Assembly (NCBI RefSeq): GCF_019649055.1
Contig: NW_026570224.1
Span: 1,612,001-1,676,000 of the forward strand
Reading direction: 5' to 3'
DNA length: 64,000 nt
DNA from: Paramacrobiotus metropolitanus
Lineage: Eukaryota; Tardigrada; Eutardigrada; Parachela; Macrobiotidae
Shown here: in pieces, positions 12,960 to 24,628 of the stretch
Layout: each line of letters opens with the position of its first letter
Position numbering within the stretch: the stretch's first letter is position 1
Translations under genes and position numbers: made by a program
Notes under the pieces: generated by a model
The model's input: only the letters and a program-made list of their open reading frames with translations
Databases searched by the model: none
What the model was told of the DNA's origin: nothing

Positions 12960-14133
12960 TTTTTCCAGTTTGCGACAACCGTTCAGTTCGCAAAAACAGC
13001 GCACAAAAACGCTGCAAAATTAAGCAGTTAGCGCCAACACCTCCTGTAGATCCAAGATTCCTTAAAATCACTTCGTAAATAAAATCAGTCATAAAACAGG
13101 TGAACAGCAAACGTTATCCTACGGTTGATAAAAGGTTACATTTATCACATCGAAAACGTTTTCAGCCGAATTACATTAATATCCAGAACTGCAGACACTG
13201 TTTCGCAACTACAATGTGCACATTGGACAATTTTTGTGGGGAATCGATTAATACTGTACAGTTGTACCTGCAGTATAATGTTGCCTTCGAGTTGTGGGAC
13301 GAATCGATCATGGAACGCTAGTGCCGGATGTAAACATCCGCAATACCTACGCTATGCGGCCCTGTATGGATGGAGTCATATTATGCCTGCGCAATCTCAC
13401 GCATATCGGCAGGCATGAAAGTAAGTAATCCCGGTCCACAATCGGCTTCGACTGGAATCTGGATTACTCCAGGCATCCGTGAATTAATATGATGAATTAA
13501 GTACTCGTACCATAGATGTCCATTTTATTCTCGTTTTTAACAACCGAAGCAGCATTAGTACTATTGTACTCCCACTGCTTCTCCGGATTAATTACAGTAC
13601 CATAAACTAGCTTATTTCGACAACAGCCACATCACACAACCGCAAGCCTGCATTCGCAAGCATTAATGAACTTTTTTATTGAATTAGTTGTTCAACAGCA
13701 TCACTGAACGCAAAATATGACAACTCTATAAGCTAAATCAGGAGGATGTTCCTTCAAAGATTGAAGATGTTGGTTTTTTTGCTGTCAACAACCAGCCTAT
13801 TCGAAACATTTACGCACTGAGTGGGTTCTTATACAGGAATCAATATCACAGAGAAATGTCAGTAGAAACTACTACTTTAAGTATTAATCAAACGTCCATG
13901 TACAAGCATTTTCAAAGCACCATACATTTTGCAATATGCTCTGCTGATCACAGTTCCGCGTTTTGTGACATTCACATGACTAAACATCATGACTAAACCG
14001 TTAAGGTCATGACTAGACGGATTCTTTGAGTGGACACACAATAACAGGAAACTTCTTCAAAGTGCGAGCCATCATTTATCACAGTACCCCGTCCGACAAA
14101 GCTCTTTTCCATAGCAAATTATGAGATTTCCTA
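12960..14133. other. Intergenic region between the coiled-coil gene and BBS2
   Basis: About 1.2 kb separating the 3' end of the coiled-coil gene from the BBS2 start codon, both on the minus strand. Open frames at 13100..13418 on the plus strand show no conserved motif. The BBS2 promoter should lie in the lower-numbered part of this interval; no X-box or TATA box was convincingly recognised. Confidence 0.5.
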
Positions 14134-17083
14134 TCATGTGCTGTTCAGTTGCATTTCCGATTTCGAATCAACAATAACCAGCCCATCTTCGAGAACTTCC
14201 TGAATATATAAAATGACAATTTTATCTAAATTACTTACATATTTACGAATAAACTTCTAGATACATTTACCGCAGCGAGAATTTCCTTGGCATCGGGATC
14301 ATTCTGTAGTATGACAAACAACTCGTCACGGGTTCTGCGTACGCGCTTCAAGACTTCCTGTTCCGTTCTGCAACATAATATAATTGTATATTTCAAAATT
14401 AGAAAATCTTTTGCGGTACGGTTTCGAAGTGTAGAACTGTAACTCAAACTAACCGCAGCTGCTCTTTTAACGATTGAATTGTGGCCGCAGATTGAGCAAG
14501 TTCGTAATTTTGGTCCCGCACAACTCGACTTAGTTCGGACACTTGCTGGCTGACTTTATCTTCGACCTAAAATTACGAAGAATTTTAAAATTCGAAGTAT
14601 TACAGTTGTCGGTTTCGCGAATGATTCTAACAGTACAAAATAACCAATAATTCGTAGCTGGTAAAACAGTAGTAAAACTGGCCTAACGTTCAGAGTGATA
14701 CCTTTTTGTCAACATCTAACAGAGAAGATGTTTTTTCCTGCAGAGCTGCGCGGAGATCAGATAGCGTACGCGAAAGGTTGTCGATTGTCTTCTGCTTATT
14801 AGCCAATTCCCGATCTGTAACAGAAACGGTCAAAATCAGTTTAAGGAAGATTATCCACGGTTGATATTTCCATCCGCCGAACGCGTACCGGTTTTAAAGG
14901 ACAGCTCAGCTCTTTCTTGCATAGCATTCCTCGTCATGGCATCCAGTCGCACGTCTTTTTCTCTTAACATTGTGGTAAGTCTGCGGATTTCGGTTTCAAA
15001 TCCATTTTTATTCTTTTCGCTTTCATTGGAGAACAGCTACAAAGATCAGTCGATTTAGCTGGGCACGAATCAAAATACTCTAAACACTACTTCCTTCAGC
15101 GCTTCATCACCAACCTGATATTTTTCAGTAACGTAACGACGCTCCTGCTCTACCCGGATGAGATCATTTTCTATTTTGGTGTATTTCTGTTGCAGTTCAT
15201 CGCATTCTTGGGCTTTTGCTGCAAGCCGTAATCTGGTTTCCAAGTAGTGTTGCGATATTTCCGACTGAGAAGTTACCTTCCTAAACAGCGTGAAAATCCA
15301 CGGCATAACAAACTCCCTATTCGTAATGCCGACTGCTGAAGCTGCAGTTTGATCACAATCCTTACTCTAATTGTAGCGTTCCCAGACGCTCAGACGCTTT
15401 ATCCAGTTCCGACTTCAGAGCAGAGCGTTCCGTCGAAACTTCCGTTAAAGAAGCGCGAAGATCGCTAAAAAAGATCTTGTTTTACAGTAAAAGTTGAGCA
15501 CACGTACCACCAATTCAGTTTACTTTGCATTTTAAATCCAAATTTGAATTACCATACTTGTTTATGCAGGAAATTTAGTAAAGCCTAAAACTAAATTAAG
15601 TAACTAGTTCTATACTGTATAATACATTGCATACTGAATCTGAGATTCGTAATTCTGTATCTGTTTCCGCACAGCTTTATTGAGATCCTTCATTTTTTCG
15701 CTGTCGACGTCCTTCAAAACCTTTTGGAAGGAATGCAAATAGTGCTTCCGATCCTTTTCGCTAAAAAACGGTATGTTTAGGCTAACTGCAAGTCAGTGCA
15801 CATTTAGTAAGCAGGGTTGCAGTAACAAACGTTTATCACAAATTTAATACAATAAAATAAAGCAGCAGCTAAAATGGAAACAATAAGCCATTTAATACAG
15901 CTCACAGGTACAATTCACAAATATGTACTTGTACGTCATACTTCTATGCAGCGCTTACAAATAAAATCCTTGTGTAAACATTAATTATCGAAAACTGGGA
16001 AAAAGCTTACTGTATAATTTCAGCATTTCGGAACAGAGTTTCTCGATCACGATTTAACACAACAATCTGATTTTCTGCCGCTGACAATTTTCCGCTCAGT
16101 TCCTTATTAGCACTCTCCAGAAAGGTGTTTCGTCCAATCAGAAAGGTTTTGTCCTTTTGCAATAATTTAACTTTGTCATCCAGTTCGCGCACATGTTGCT
16201 TCAAGTGGTCATATTCCCTCAGCAGGCGCTTTATGTTTCTCCTAACCAAAAAGAAAATCTTTACAAACACTGTACAATGGGAACGCCCGTACAAGCCCCA
16301 CCTTTCTACTGGATACTCTGAGTTAGCGTAATCCAACTGAAAACTTGATTTTAAGGCACTGCTTTGCAATCGATTGGGAAGGCCTTCAGCCAGATCCAGA
16401 CCAGGAATTATTGGCGAATGCATAATATTTCTAAAAAATGTTTTATCTGACAAAGTGCAATTCAAGCAGTCCAGAGCACAGCCAGATAAATAAAATACAA
16501 ACTTGTCGGAAGCCTTGGGCGACATTGGCATTCCCAGATCGTTAATGGACGAACTCTCCACGCTGAGAGGAATCGGCGAGCTTTCTGGAGGAATCCACGA
16601 TGTACCCAGGATGGCCTACCAGAATACAAGTGATTTTTCAACTGGGAATATAGAAGCTTCACGTTAATTTTTTAACATAATCTGGCATCGTAATGCTGGA
16701 AATCTGAACGCCTTGACTTTTGAGGCGTCATTTGGCGTTACAGAGGACACGGTGATTACGATGACTGTTCTAAAATTCGAGATTGCTATTTATCGTTAAT
16801 GCAATATCCAGTAAATTATTTATGCCCAGCAAAATTTTTTACATTTCCCGGGTTTTCCTTTCTTGCACCAAGCGTGAAGTGTATGCTTCCTACGCTGCCA
16901 AATGCTGAGAACCTTTCCACACCAGGTTAAATCCACAGACGGCTTACGGCCGCTTACCTTGTCGATCTGGTCCACATAGGAACGAAATTGATTTTCCGGA
17001 GTGAAGTTCGAGGCATCCTCCCACAGTCGCGCGAAATCACTCTCGAATTTTTTTCTCCCAACATGATGATTATGACTGATGAG
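14134..17083 (-). CDS. Coiled-coil protein, unidentified
   Basis: Twelve exons join in phase: 16958..17083, 16503..16615, 16302..16430, 16011..16241, 15635..15760, 15366..15464, 15091..15280, 14889..15036, 14702..14814, 14454..14566, 14271..14367 and 14134..14199. They give at least 516 residues ending in QLNST. The N-terminal ~120 residues are acidic then Pro/Ser-rich (for example IPPESSPIPLS). The rest is almost entirely heptad-like coiled coil rich in Glu, Lys, Leu and Gln, starting at about LLREYDHLKQHVRELDDKV. The first exon shown begins at an AG acceptor (17084-17085) with no in-frame ATG, so the start codon is in an upstream exon not found. I do not recognise the family. A centrosomal or ciliary scaffold would fit the architecture, but many coiled-coil proteins do, so no function is assigned. 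Confidence 0.8.
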
Positions 17084-17916
17084 CTACCATGAATGGAAGA
17101 AAGTGCACCACCAGGAGCCTGACCTGACCAGTGACAGGCTATTTCTGCTGTATAACCTTAATTATGGCCGATGGCAGCGGCAGTATAAAACTACGTAGAT
17201 TTTTGCCGTATTAATCTAGTGCACTGCAACAAATACTGAAACATTAAAACCTGTCACCACAAAATTGCCTTCTTGCTGCGATGCAAAAATTAAACTAGCA
17301 TTAGTAACACAACCCTGGAATGCGTTAAAAATCACAATTGTACTTGCACAATTATTTTCCCAAGTGAGTAAAAAGTTGCAAATATAAGTAAACAAACCAT
17401 TTGTTTTGAAATGTGCACCTTTTAATATGACTAACAACTACGTGAGGCGATTACGTTAACACGTTAGCACTGACAAAATGATATTACGAGTATTACTTAC
17501 GCAAAAATCTAATGTAAGTACAGTATTACAGTACTCGTACAAAAGAAAGGTTTAATAGTGAGTTTTAAGAACGAGTGCACCATTTAAAAGTCGATAGATC
17601 AAGATTCCATTTTCCATTTACTGCTAATTTTAATTTCGCAAATTTTTTGGTCCGCTTAACGTACTTGTACGTAGCGTGACCGCCTAGCGTCACACAACCA
17701 ACTTTCACCGGGAGCTTGGTGCTAACACGTACGCAGAAGAACAGCCGGGTGCGTAAATGGTAATGCCGCTGCGTAACATTATCATCACGAGTATTTCTCA
17801 ACACTAACTTTCAACAATCCAAAACAACAACTATCAAAGTACCCTTAAGTTCGAATAACCAACCCAGAAGAACAAAACCATCAATTTCTTTTCTGGTCAT
17901 GGCAAGTCTTCGATAA
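17084..17916. other. Interval between coiled-coil gene and NDOR1
   Basis: About 0.8 kb, AT-rich. It should contain the missing 5' exon(s) of the coiled-coil gene and the NDOR1 3' end. Short minus frames at 17216..17437 and 17565..17804 have no recognisable domain and were not accepted as genes. Confidence 0.4.
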
Positions 17917-20214
17917 CTATGACCAAGTCTCGGTTTGATATCTACCATCCTTTTGCATCTGTTGAATGTAGGCATCAGCATCATCCATGGACATTTTGCT
18001 GTTCTCGCACAGAACTCTTTTCAAGGCAAACGTAACATCAGCCGGCATTTGCTTCGCATTTCCAGCTAAGTAGAATAATCCTTCCTGCTCATAAACGGCT
18101 TCAAAAACCAACTGCGAAGCGGCCTTCATTCGGTCCTGTACGTATACCTTTTCAATTTGGTCTCGCGAAAATGCTGGCGGCATCATAACTAAAATACCAT
18201 CTTCTTGTAGCTCCTTCCATTCTTCGCGAAAATAATAATCATGGTCTTCATTGCGACAGCCGAAAAACAGAATGGATCCTGAGTGACTGCGGACTGCTTG
18301 GTCATGAATGAAAGAGCGAAAGGGAGCCACACCGGTTCCGGGGCCGACCATGACTACGGGCCGCTCGCTTGCCGCGCGAAAACTCATTGTGCCCGTTTTA
18401 ATCCACATGTCCAAGCTGTCCCCAGCTTGCACTCGTTTCAAATAATTTGAACACAATCCCATACGAGGCTTCTGTAGTTTAGTCTTATACTGCACCACTG
18501 CAACCAGAATGTGCAGTACTGTCTGGTGACGGAGCGGTGAGCTGGCAATGGAGAATGATCGCGGCTGCATTGGAGGGAACAAATCAAACCAATATTCAAG
18601 CGGCACGCGGGTTCGGGTATCGGAAAAATCTTGCAGTATTTCGAAAGCAGTTCGCCGCGGACGGTAACAATATCCGTATAACTCATCAGTACCTTCCGGG
18701 CTTGCGAATTCTTTTAGTCGTTCTTTCTCTCTTTCATTAACAGCAAAATGATGTAGCAGTTCAAAGAAGGATCGTCTTGGTACACACTGTAAACAAACAT
18801 AACTTTACTACACAAAATGGCTCGCAACTTTCAATGTATCACTTATCTCTACCTGAAAGTCCCATAAATTTGTGGCTGCTTGACGGATTGTGCACGGATT
18901 GGATAACCGGCATGGCAAAGGAAGTGCTGCGTCTTCGTCGTGTAAGCTCAGTGTAATGACTTGGTTTCCTTCCAGGTGCAATAAAGTCAGCAATTCTTCT
19001 ACTTGATCCAGACTGTTTTTAGGGTAAACTACCATCACGTCTCCGGGCTGATACACAAATCCACTGCCGGCTATATCCATTTTAATCAGTCTGACATCCT
19101 GCAAGGATACAAAAGTTCTAACCGGGAAACAAATCGATGAAAATAAACGCCCCACCTGGAAAGTAGCTCAGCTCTCGAGCGACGGTGTACAAAATATCAT
19201 ACGACACATACTGCGAGCGCCAACAACGTCCCAACGAAAAGATCAAGACTACAATTATCTTGTCTGAACGTTAGCACGAATATAGCAAAAGCAACAATAG
19301 ACGCCAAAATTCTCCTAACGCTAAACTGGATCGTCCAGCGCTAGGAGTAGTGTATAGAAGTACCGATAAGACGACATCGGTATACGATACACTATATGTA
19401 CAGCGTGTCCTAAATGAGCGCTACTGTACGATTACTGTATTTTGCATTTCAACATTTCTTTTCCGACAGCCAAATTTTGAGCTTTGCGACTAATTGTATA
19501 TCAGTTTGATTATGAAGACATAGTACGTACTTGAAAATGTTCTGCTGCCGTAACACGATCATTTGCAATAACGCTAGCATGAAAAGGATTTTCTGCGTCG
19601 TAAGGTGGACCAACAGGTAATCTGGAGCATTCAACATTTGGAACTTCGAGTGCGTCCTTAAGGCAAACGTTAAAAGACGGTTCAGGTCCTACGGGTGCTG
19701 CTTCATCAACGCCCGCGGGCAAAGGAAATTTTTCATTTAATGCTTCAAAAAGCCCCTTGATCCACGGTTCCGCAATTCCATCGAAACCAAGTTCGTGCTG
19801 ATCATCGGCCAGTCCTAGCTGATATAACGCCACAGCGCCCAGTCGCAGCAAGCGTTTGTGGAGTCTTTTCGACGTGAAATTGAAATACTGGTACGAAGAA
19901 TCACCCAGGCCAAGCACGGCAAACTCAAGATTCGTCAAAGAATTCGGTGGTAGACGCCGTCGCAACAGAGATCGCCAAAACACTTTCATGTTGTCAGGCT
20001 CCTCACCTTGTCCCGTTGTGGATGCCACAAAAATTATAAGATTCGTCGTCATCAAACGTTCCGTGGTAAAGTCGTTCATGGCGTACAGCTCAGTGGGAAA
20101 ACGACGTGATTTCGCTTGTCTGCGAATCCGTTTAGCCACATCAGTCGCTGTACCTGTCTGACTTCCATGGAGAATTGTCAATAGTGGTCGCAGGCAAGAG
20201 GTTTTCATGGTCAT
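17917..20214 (-). CDS. NDOR1: NADPH-dependent diflavin oxidoreductase 1
   Basis: This is the Tah18/NDOR1 electron donor that passes NADPH electrons through FAD and FMN to the Fe-S protein CIAPIN1/Dre2, supporting cytosolic iron-sulfur cluster assembly. Three exons join in phase 0: 19531..20214, 18853..19098 and 17917..18786, giving 599 aa, close to the human 597. An N-terminal flavodoxin domain carries the FMN loop GSQTGTATDVAKR, the segments TTGQGEEPDNMKVFW and LGLGDSSYQYFNF, and DDQHELG. The FAD domain follows with VPRRSFFELL and RSFSIASS. The NADPH domain has GPGTGVAPFRSF, FFGCRNEDHDYYF, LAGNAKQMPADV and the conserved tail RYQTETWS with a C-terminal-region Trp. The start is the first of two nearby in-frame ATGs (20214; the second is at 20208); N-terminal length fits the family. 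It lies between two genes on the same strand. Confidence 0.97.
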
Positions 20215-20441
20215 TGCCAAAGCGGTAGTAAAGGGGAAAAAAGTTGCACGAGATTATTTGATTCCGAAATCACATTGGTTTTAAATTACAGAAGTTACTG
20301 TACCTGTTTTAAGCAGCGATAATGCTGGTACAACTATAATACTATAAATTTTAAATAGTAACATTACACGGTTATGGTTTATTAAATACTCATAAAGTAT
20401 CAACTCATAAAGACCAGTTGCCAGTGAGAACTTCTTAAAAG

Positions 20442-21679
20442 TCAGCCAATCTGCTGCCACTTGCGGCTTGCCAGCCGGAAGTTTTTTGCAGTTTGTGTCC
20501 CGAAGCGCTTCCGGTCGAACTGATGGAGATGCCGGATCAGGGCGGACGCTTGCAAGACCGACCTCACTAAAACAACAGTAATAATATTATGAAAAATACT
20601 AACACAGAAAACACTACTTTCTCATTAACAGTTAACTAGTATATTTTGAATTTTCTCTGATACTAATTTTAAATTATTAATAAGATTGATTTAGCGCATC
20701 TCGGTAGGTATGTAGTACTAATCGTAAGTACTTTACGTTTATATTCCCTTTTTTCCAAAGAGCCAAAGGGTTATCAAAATTTGAACATTATGTAGACCAA
20801 TGATAATTTATTGTACAGTACAATAATGTACACACAACCATAAATATAATACAACTGTATAAGTCTTACCACAGAACAACTGTATAAGTCTTACCACAGC
20901 CAAATTATTGGGCTGTGGCATTACCGTTTATGCTACATTTATTAAACACTGTGAGTATTTTGCATTAGACAATATCCTACAGCATAAAATCGTATACAGT
21001 ATTGCAAATGCATGTACAGTATATCTATACATAGGTTATAGTTATATCAGAAGTATTCTTTTAAGTACCGACTTTATTATAAATACCGTACGAGTAACTA
21101 AAATTAATGCTAGTTAAAAATCGTCGGTTTGTCAGAGTAACAGAAATTTATTACAGGCAAGGCCAGTGTCACTTTCAAAATCCCTGCTTTATTTTTCTAC
21201 AAAAGATTATGAACAATTTCCACCGATGTTTGGATAAACAGTTCATTTGTTTACCGTTAGACAATTAAAGAGAATCTGAGTATAATCTTTCCCAGGCTAA
21301 AATATATGAGTATTTTCGAATTATTACTTACTATACTCGTATTGTCACCTTCCGTCTTGAATGCATTAAGTGCTTTGCTTATTTTCTTAGTCGCATCAGT
21401 GTAAAAAGCATCAAGATTCAAGATCACACACCAAAACGCAGAATAAAACAACAAATTTCCCAGGAGCCCGGTATACCTGTCCACACTAATCAAATAAGTT
21501 ATGGTAACCACCAGATCAATGAGATGATATGTACGAAGTGAAGACATCCCTATAAAAACTCAAATTACCCAGTTTATAATAATAGCGACTATAGCATTTC
21601 GAAAGCGGAAGCAGAACAACATTAACAGCCCGGTTAAGAATATCGAGCTCCTTTAACACCGCTTGAAAAACTTTCTCAT
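20442..21679 (-). CDS. Small putative membrane protein, unidentified
   Basis: A four-exon model (21660..21679, 21569..21588, 21349..21549 and 20442..20566) joins in phase to a 121-residue protein. The N-terminus is very basic (MRKFFKRRYYYK). Two hydrophobic stretches follow (about DLVVTITYLISV and LLGNLLFYSAFWCVILNL), then a basic C-terminal tail (RHLHQFDRKRF...SRKWQQIG). The first intron has a good branch-like TTCTTAAC and a pyrimidine tract. The third intron is long (about 780 bp) and its donor (GAAG|GTGACA) is weaker than a nearby GTAAGTAAT, which would give a stop; another frame of the last exon is also open. The start codon is 49 nt downstream of the IWS1 stop, on the same strand. No family recognised. 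Confidence 0.5.
20852..20901. repeat. 25-bp tandem duplication
   Basis: ACAACTGTATAAGTCTTACC followed by ACAG(A/C) occurs twice head to tail in the long intron of the small putative membrane-protein gene. Confidence 0.8.
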
Positions 21680-21728
21680 GGGTCGCTAAACTCCTTTACA
21701 TGGAAGTGCGATCTTTGTCCATATTCGA

Positions 21729-23921
21729 TCACATTTTGCGTCCTTCGAGGCTGAGATGTCCAGCCGATCTCTTCGAGGTGCTTCGCTGTTGCTCTTTCAT
21801 GCCCCGAATACGCTTCTCGAACCGATTTTGAGGCTTCGCCCCGGACGAAGACTGAAATAACAAACATGTGAAGCAATTTGCAATAGCAATTGAACAATGG
21901 CAACTGAACAATAGCTTGAACAACAGCAATTTAACTAGTGAAACATCATCACCGCAAAGATAGCAACGATGTCAAAATACATAAGTCAAGAACATGAACT
22001 TACGCGACGTGTGCCTTCCGCCGATTCCATAGAGATTTTCGATTGCGGACGGATAACGTAATCTCTCAAGGATGGCTGAGGGACTCTGGCGCGAGGAACA
22101 TTTTTATTCGGATCATCTTCGGGGGTTTCTGCAGTACTGCGACGCTTCTTCTGGTTGTTCGGAGTAGAAGGACCGCCTTCGTCATCGCTGTCCGACTGTT
22201 CGTCCATGCTGAGACGACGTTTGGAAAGCAACTCCACGTCACGCTCCATCCGTTCTTCGCGAGACATTGAGCGATAATTTGTACTAGTTCCAAAAATTGG
22301 ACGAGACCATTCCTCTGTAAAGTTTCCATATTTCCAGTTCACACTCAGCTCTCAGACACTAATTACTCGTAGGTAATAATTTAACGCTTTTCAACTTAAG
22401 AGATGCTGCTGCTATCCATTAGCACTTACGTATCAATTTGCCCGCTCTAGTCCGGTTTTCCTTAAGCTCTTTCGGATGTTTATACAGTAGCATAACGGCT
22501 TTACCAATACCACTGTTTTTAAGCTGCTCGGGGGAAATGGATGACATATCTTCAAGGATCTTCAGAATCGATTCGCGAATCTTGAGGTGTGTCAGATTAC
22601 CGTCCGGAAGTGGCGCCAACCAATCCTATAAAAGTCCCAGTACGATAATTCATTTTATGTAACATCGAAAGCATAACCTCGATTCGGTTCAGCACACGAG
22701 AGATTAAGAATCTTCAACAAAAAATCGCCGAACATACGGCAAGTGGAGACAGAATACCGCAATCCAGAAAAGCGGTCTGCAAGTCTTGCTTGCGTAAGAT
22801 GTTCATAATGCGAGGTAGCATCGTGATCTTCTTCGTCGCACATTCGCCGCGCGCATTGGCCTTCCGGTCCGTATCCGCTGCTGCCTTCATTTCCGTAATG
22901 ATTTCCGTAATCCGTTCGTCATGATCGTTAATTAAATCCACATCCTGGCGTTTCTTTCGCCTGTGTGTTCGACGCCGCTCTTCTGATTTCTTCTTCATCA
23001 TGATATCGAAATCGGTCATCTTATCACTACCAAATCAACGAACAGTGATAAGTAATTAGTAATTACCGTGCAACGCGGTATAATTAACAGTTTATACTGG
23101 TCTATACCATATTTGTTTAATTTGATAATATTAATAATATTTCACTGCTGTCAAAAAAATGTAAATCGACAACAATGGCGGTCAAAGCATACAACCGATA
23201 AACCACAAATTCTGTCCGCCGCGGTAACTTACTCTCCGGGGTCGGACTTAATGCTGCCCGTGTGGCTGGCATTATCGTCATCATCATCCGCTTTTCGCCG
23301 CTCGCCGTGTTCTTTAGTTTGCTCGGAAGCAGAGGGACCAGCAGCGTTACCTTCATCATCAGAGTGATCACTCCCAAAAAGATCCTCCGCATTAGGCACT
23401 ACGAATAAAACTGACAACGGTTAACGTAAACCCTTCCAACAAAATTTGAAAATGTGCAACAGCTACTGATAAAAGATAAATCAAAAACCAATTTCAAAAC
23501 AAATCGCACTGTTCTTGCTCGTTCCCGACTCGTCTGGCTCGTCGTCGTTGTTTTCCGCGGGGCTACCATTGCTAATCGGAGGAAAAGGTGTGTTATCAAA
23601 TAAATTGCCCCATGAACTCGCTGAGATTCAAATAACCTTGTCTGTCCGGTTCCGTTTTCGGGATCTGGCAACTCTGTACCGTTGCCCACGTCTTCTTGAG
23701 AGTACTCATCGAGATCCAGTTGAACGTCCCGATCACTAAGCCCAAGGGGACTAAACGCGAAAGAGATTAATAACTTCTAAAAACAGCACCACGCTACCAC
23801 GTTCTAAGATATCGCACTTATTCAGATGAGCCTTCTCCGCTGATTCCACGTGTTCCAGGCCGAAGGATTCATCTGGAGTTTCTTCGAAGGCTTGCTCTTG
23901 GGCGAACTCGTTCAAGCTCAT
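21729..23921 (-). CDS. IWS1: IWS1/Spn1 transcription elongation factor
   Basis: IWS1 binds SPT6 and elongating RNA polymerase II and links chromatin handling to mRNA processing. Eight exons join in phase: 23818..23921, 23637..23750, 23510..23571, 23233..23398, 22738..23026, 22430..22625, 22004..22314 and 21729..21851, giving 454 aa. The first ~150 residues are acidic and disordered, as in the family. The TFIIS N-terminal-like core follows: [87 protein letters not shown], and then [20 protein letters not shown]. The tail ends [13 protein letters not shown], matching the conserved C-terminus. The start is the first ATG of the first coding exon. It is divergent from MRPL38 with 707 bp between start codons, and 49 nt from the next same-strand gene. 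Confidence 0.95.
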
Positions 23922-24628
23922 TCTCGAGAGATGCTTGTCACACGGACCTTTCGATACGTCGCCTTAAAGCTTCCCTCTCTCTGGGGTTTAACTACAGCCT
24001 TTCGACTATGGGAAGCAGAAAAGGAAAACCAAATCTGAAATTTAAAATAAGGAATTTCAACAACAAAAATTACAGTAGTACCAAAATTATCGTATTCTTA
24101 ATTCGTGGCTGATCTAGCGCATTGCTGTAGTAAAAATGTATTTGGGCATTGGGGCACCACAAAAGGTTACAAACACGGATCCAAATCTCGGAGGGTTGCC
24201 ACTTGCGCAGATAATCATTATCGAATCGCCATCAGGTATCTGTTTCGGGAGAAAGTATGAAAATTAATAAGCTTCGCAGTTCGCACATTTTCGCCCAACT
24301 ACTTATTTTAATTTGTTTTAGCCATACGAGCAGTGTCATCAATTACATTTTGTAAGGCAGTTTGTAATACTGACTTACTGCTGGGTTTTATATGTCAACA
24401 AAATATGTCATTACTAATTACATTCTTTACAGCAAACATTTGCCGTGAATCACTAATGCCAGTAAACGAGTATTGCGAGGAATGCGTTTAGATTGTTGAT
24501 GCCTATGCTCCGCGCTCCCTGATTGTTTAGCGCTGCTTACAGTTACGCAGCGGCAGCTTTTTTGCTGCTCTCATCGCTTATATAGGAATTCGGACACCGG
24601 AAGTCACAGCACAGTGTTCATACCAAAA
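23922..24628. promoter_or_regulatory. Shared upstream region of IWS1 and MRPL38
   Basis: These 707 bp separate two divergent start codons and must hold both promoters, assuming no distant 5' exons. No TATA box was singled out. A bidirectional promoter is inferred from layout only. Confidence 0.5.
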
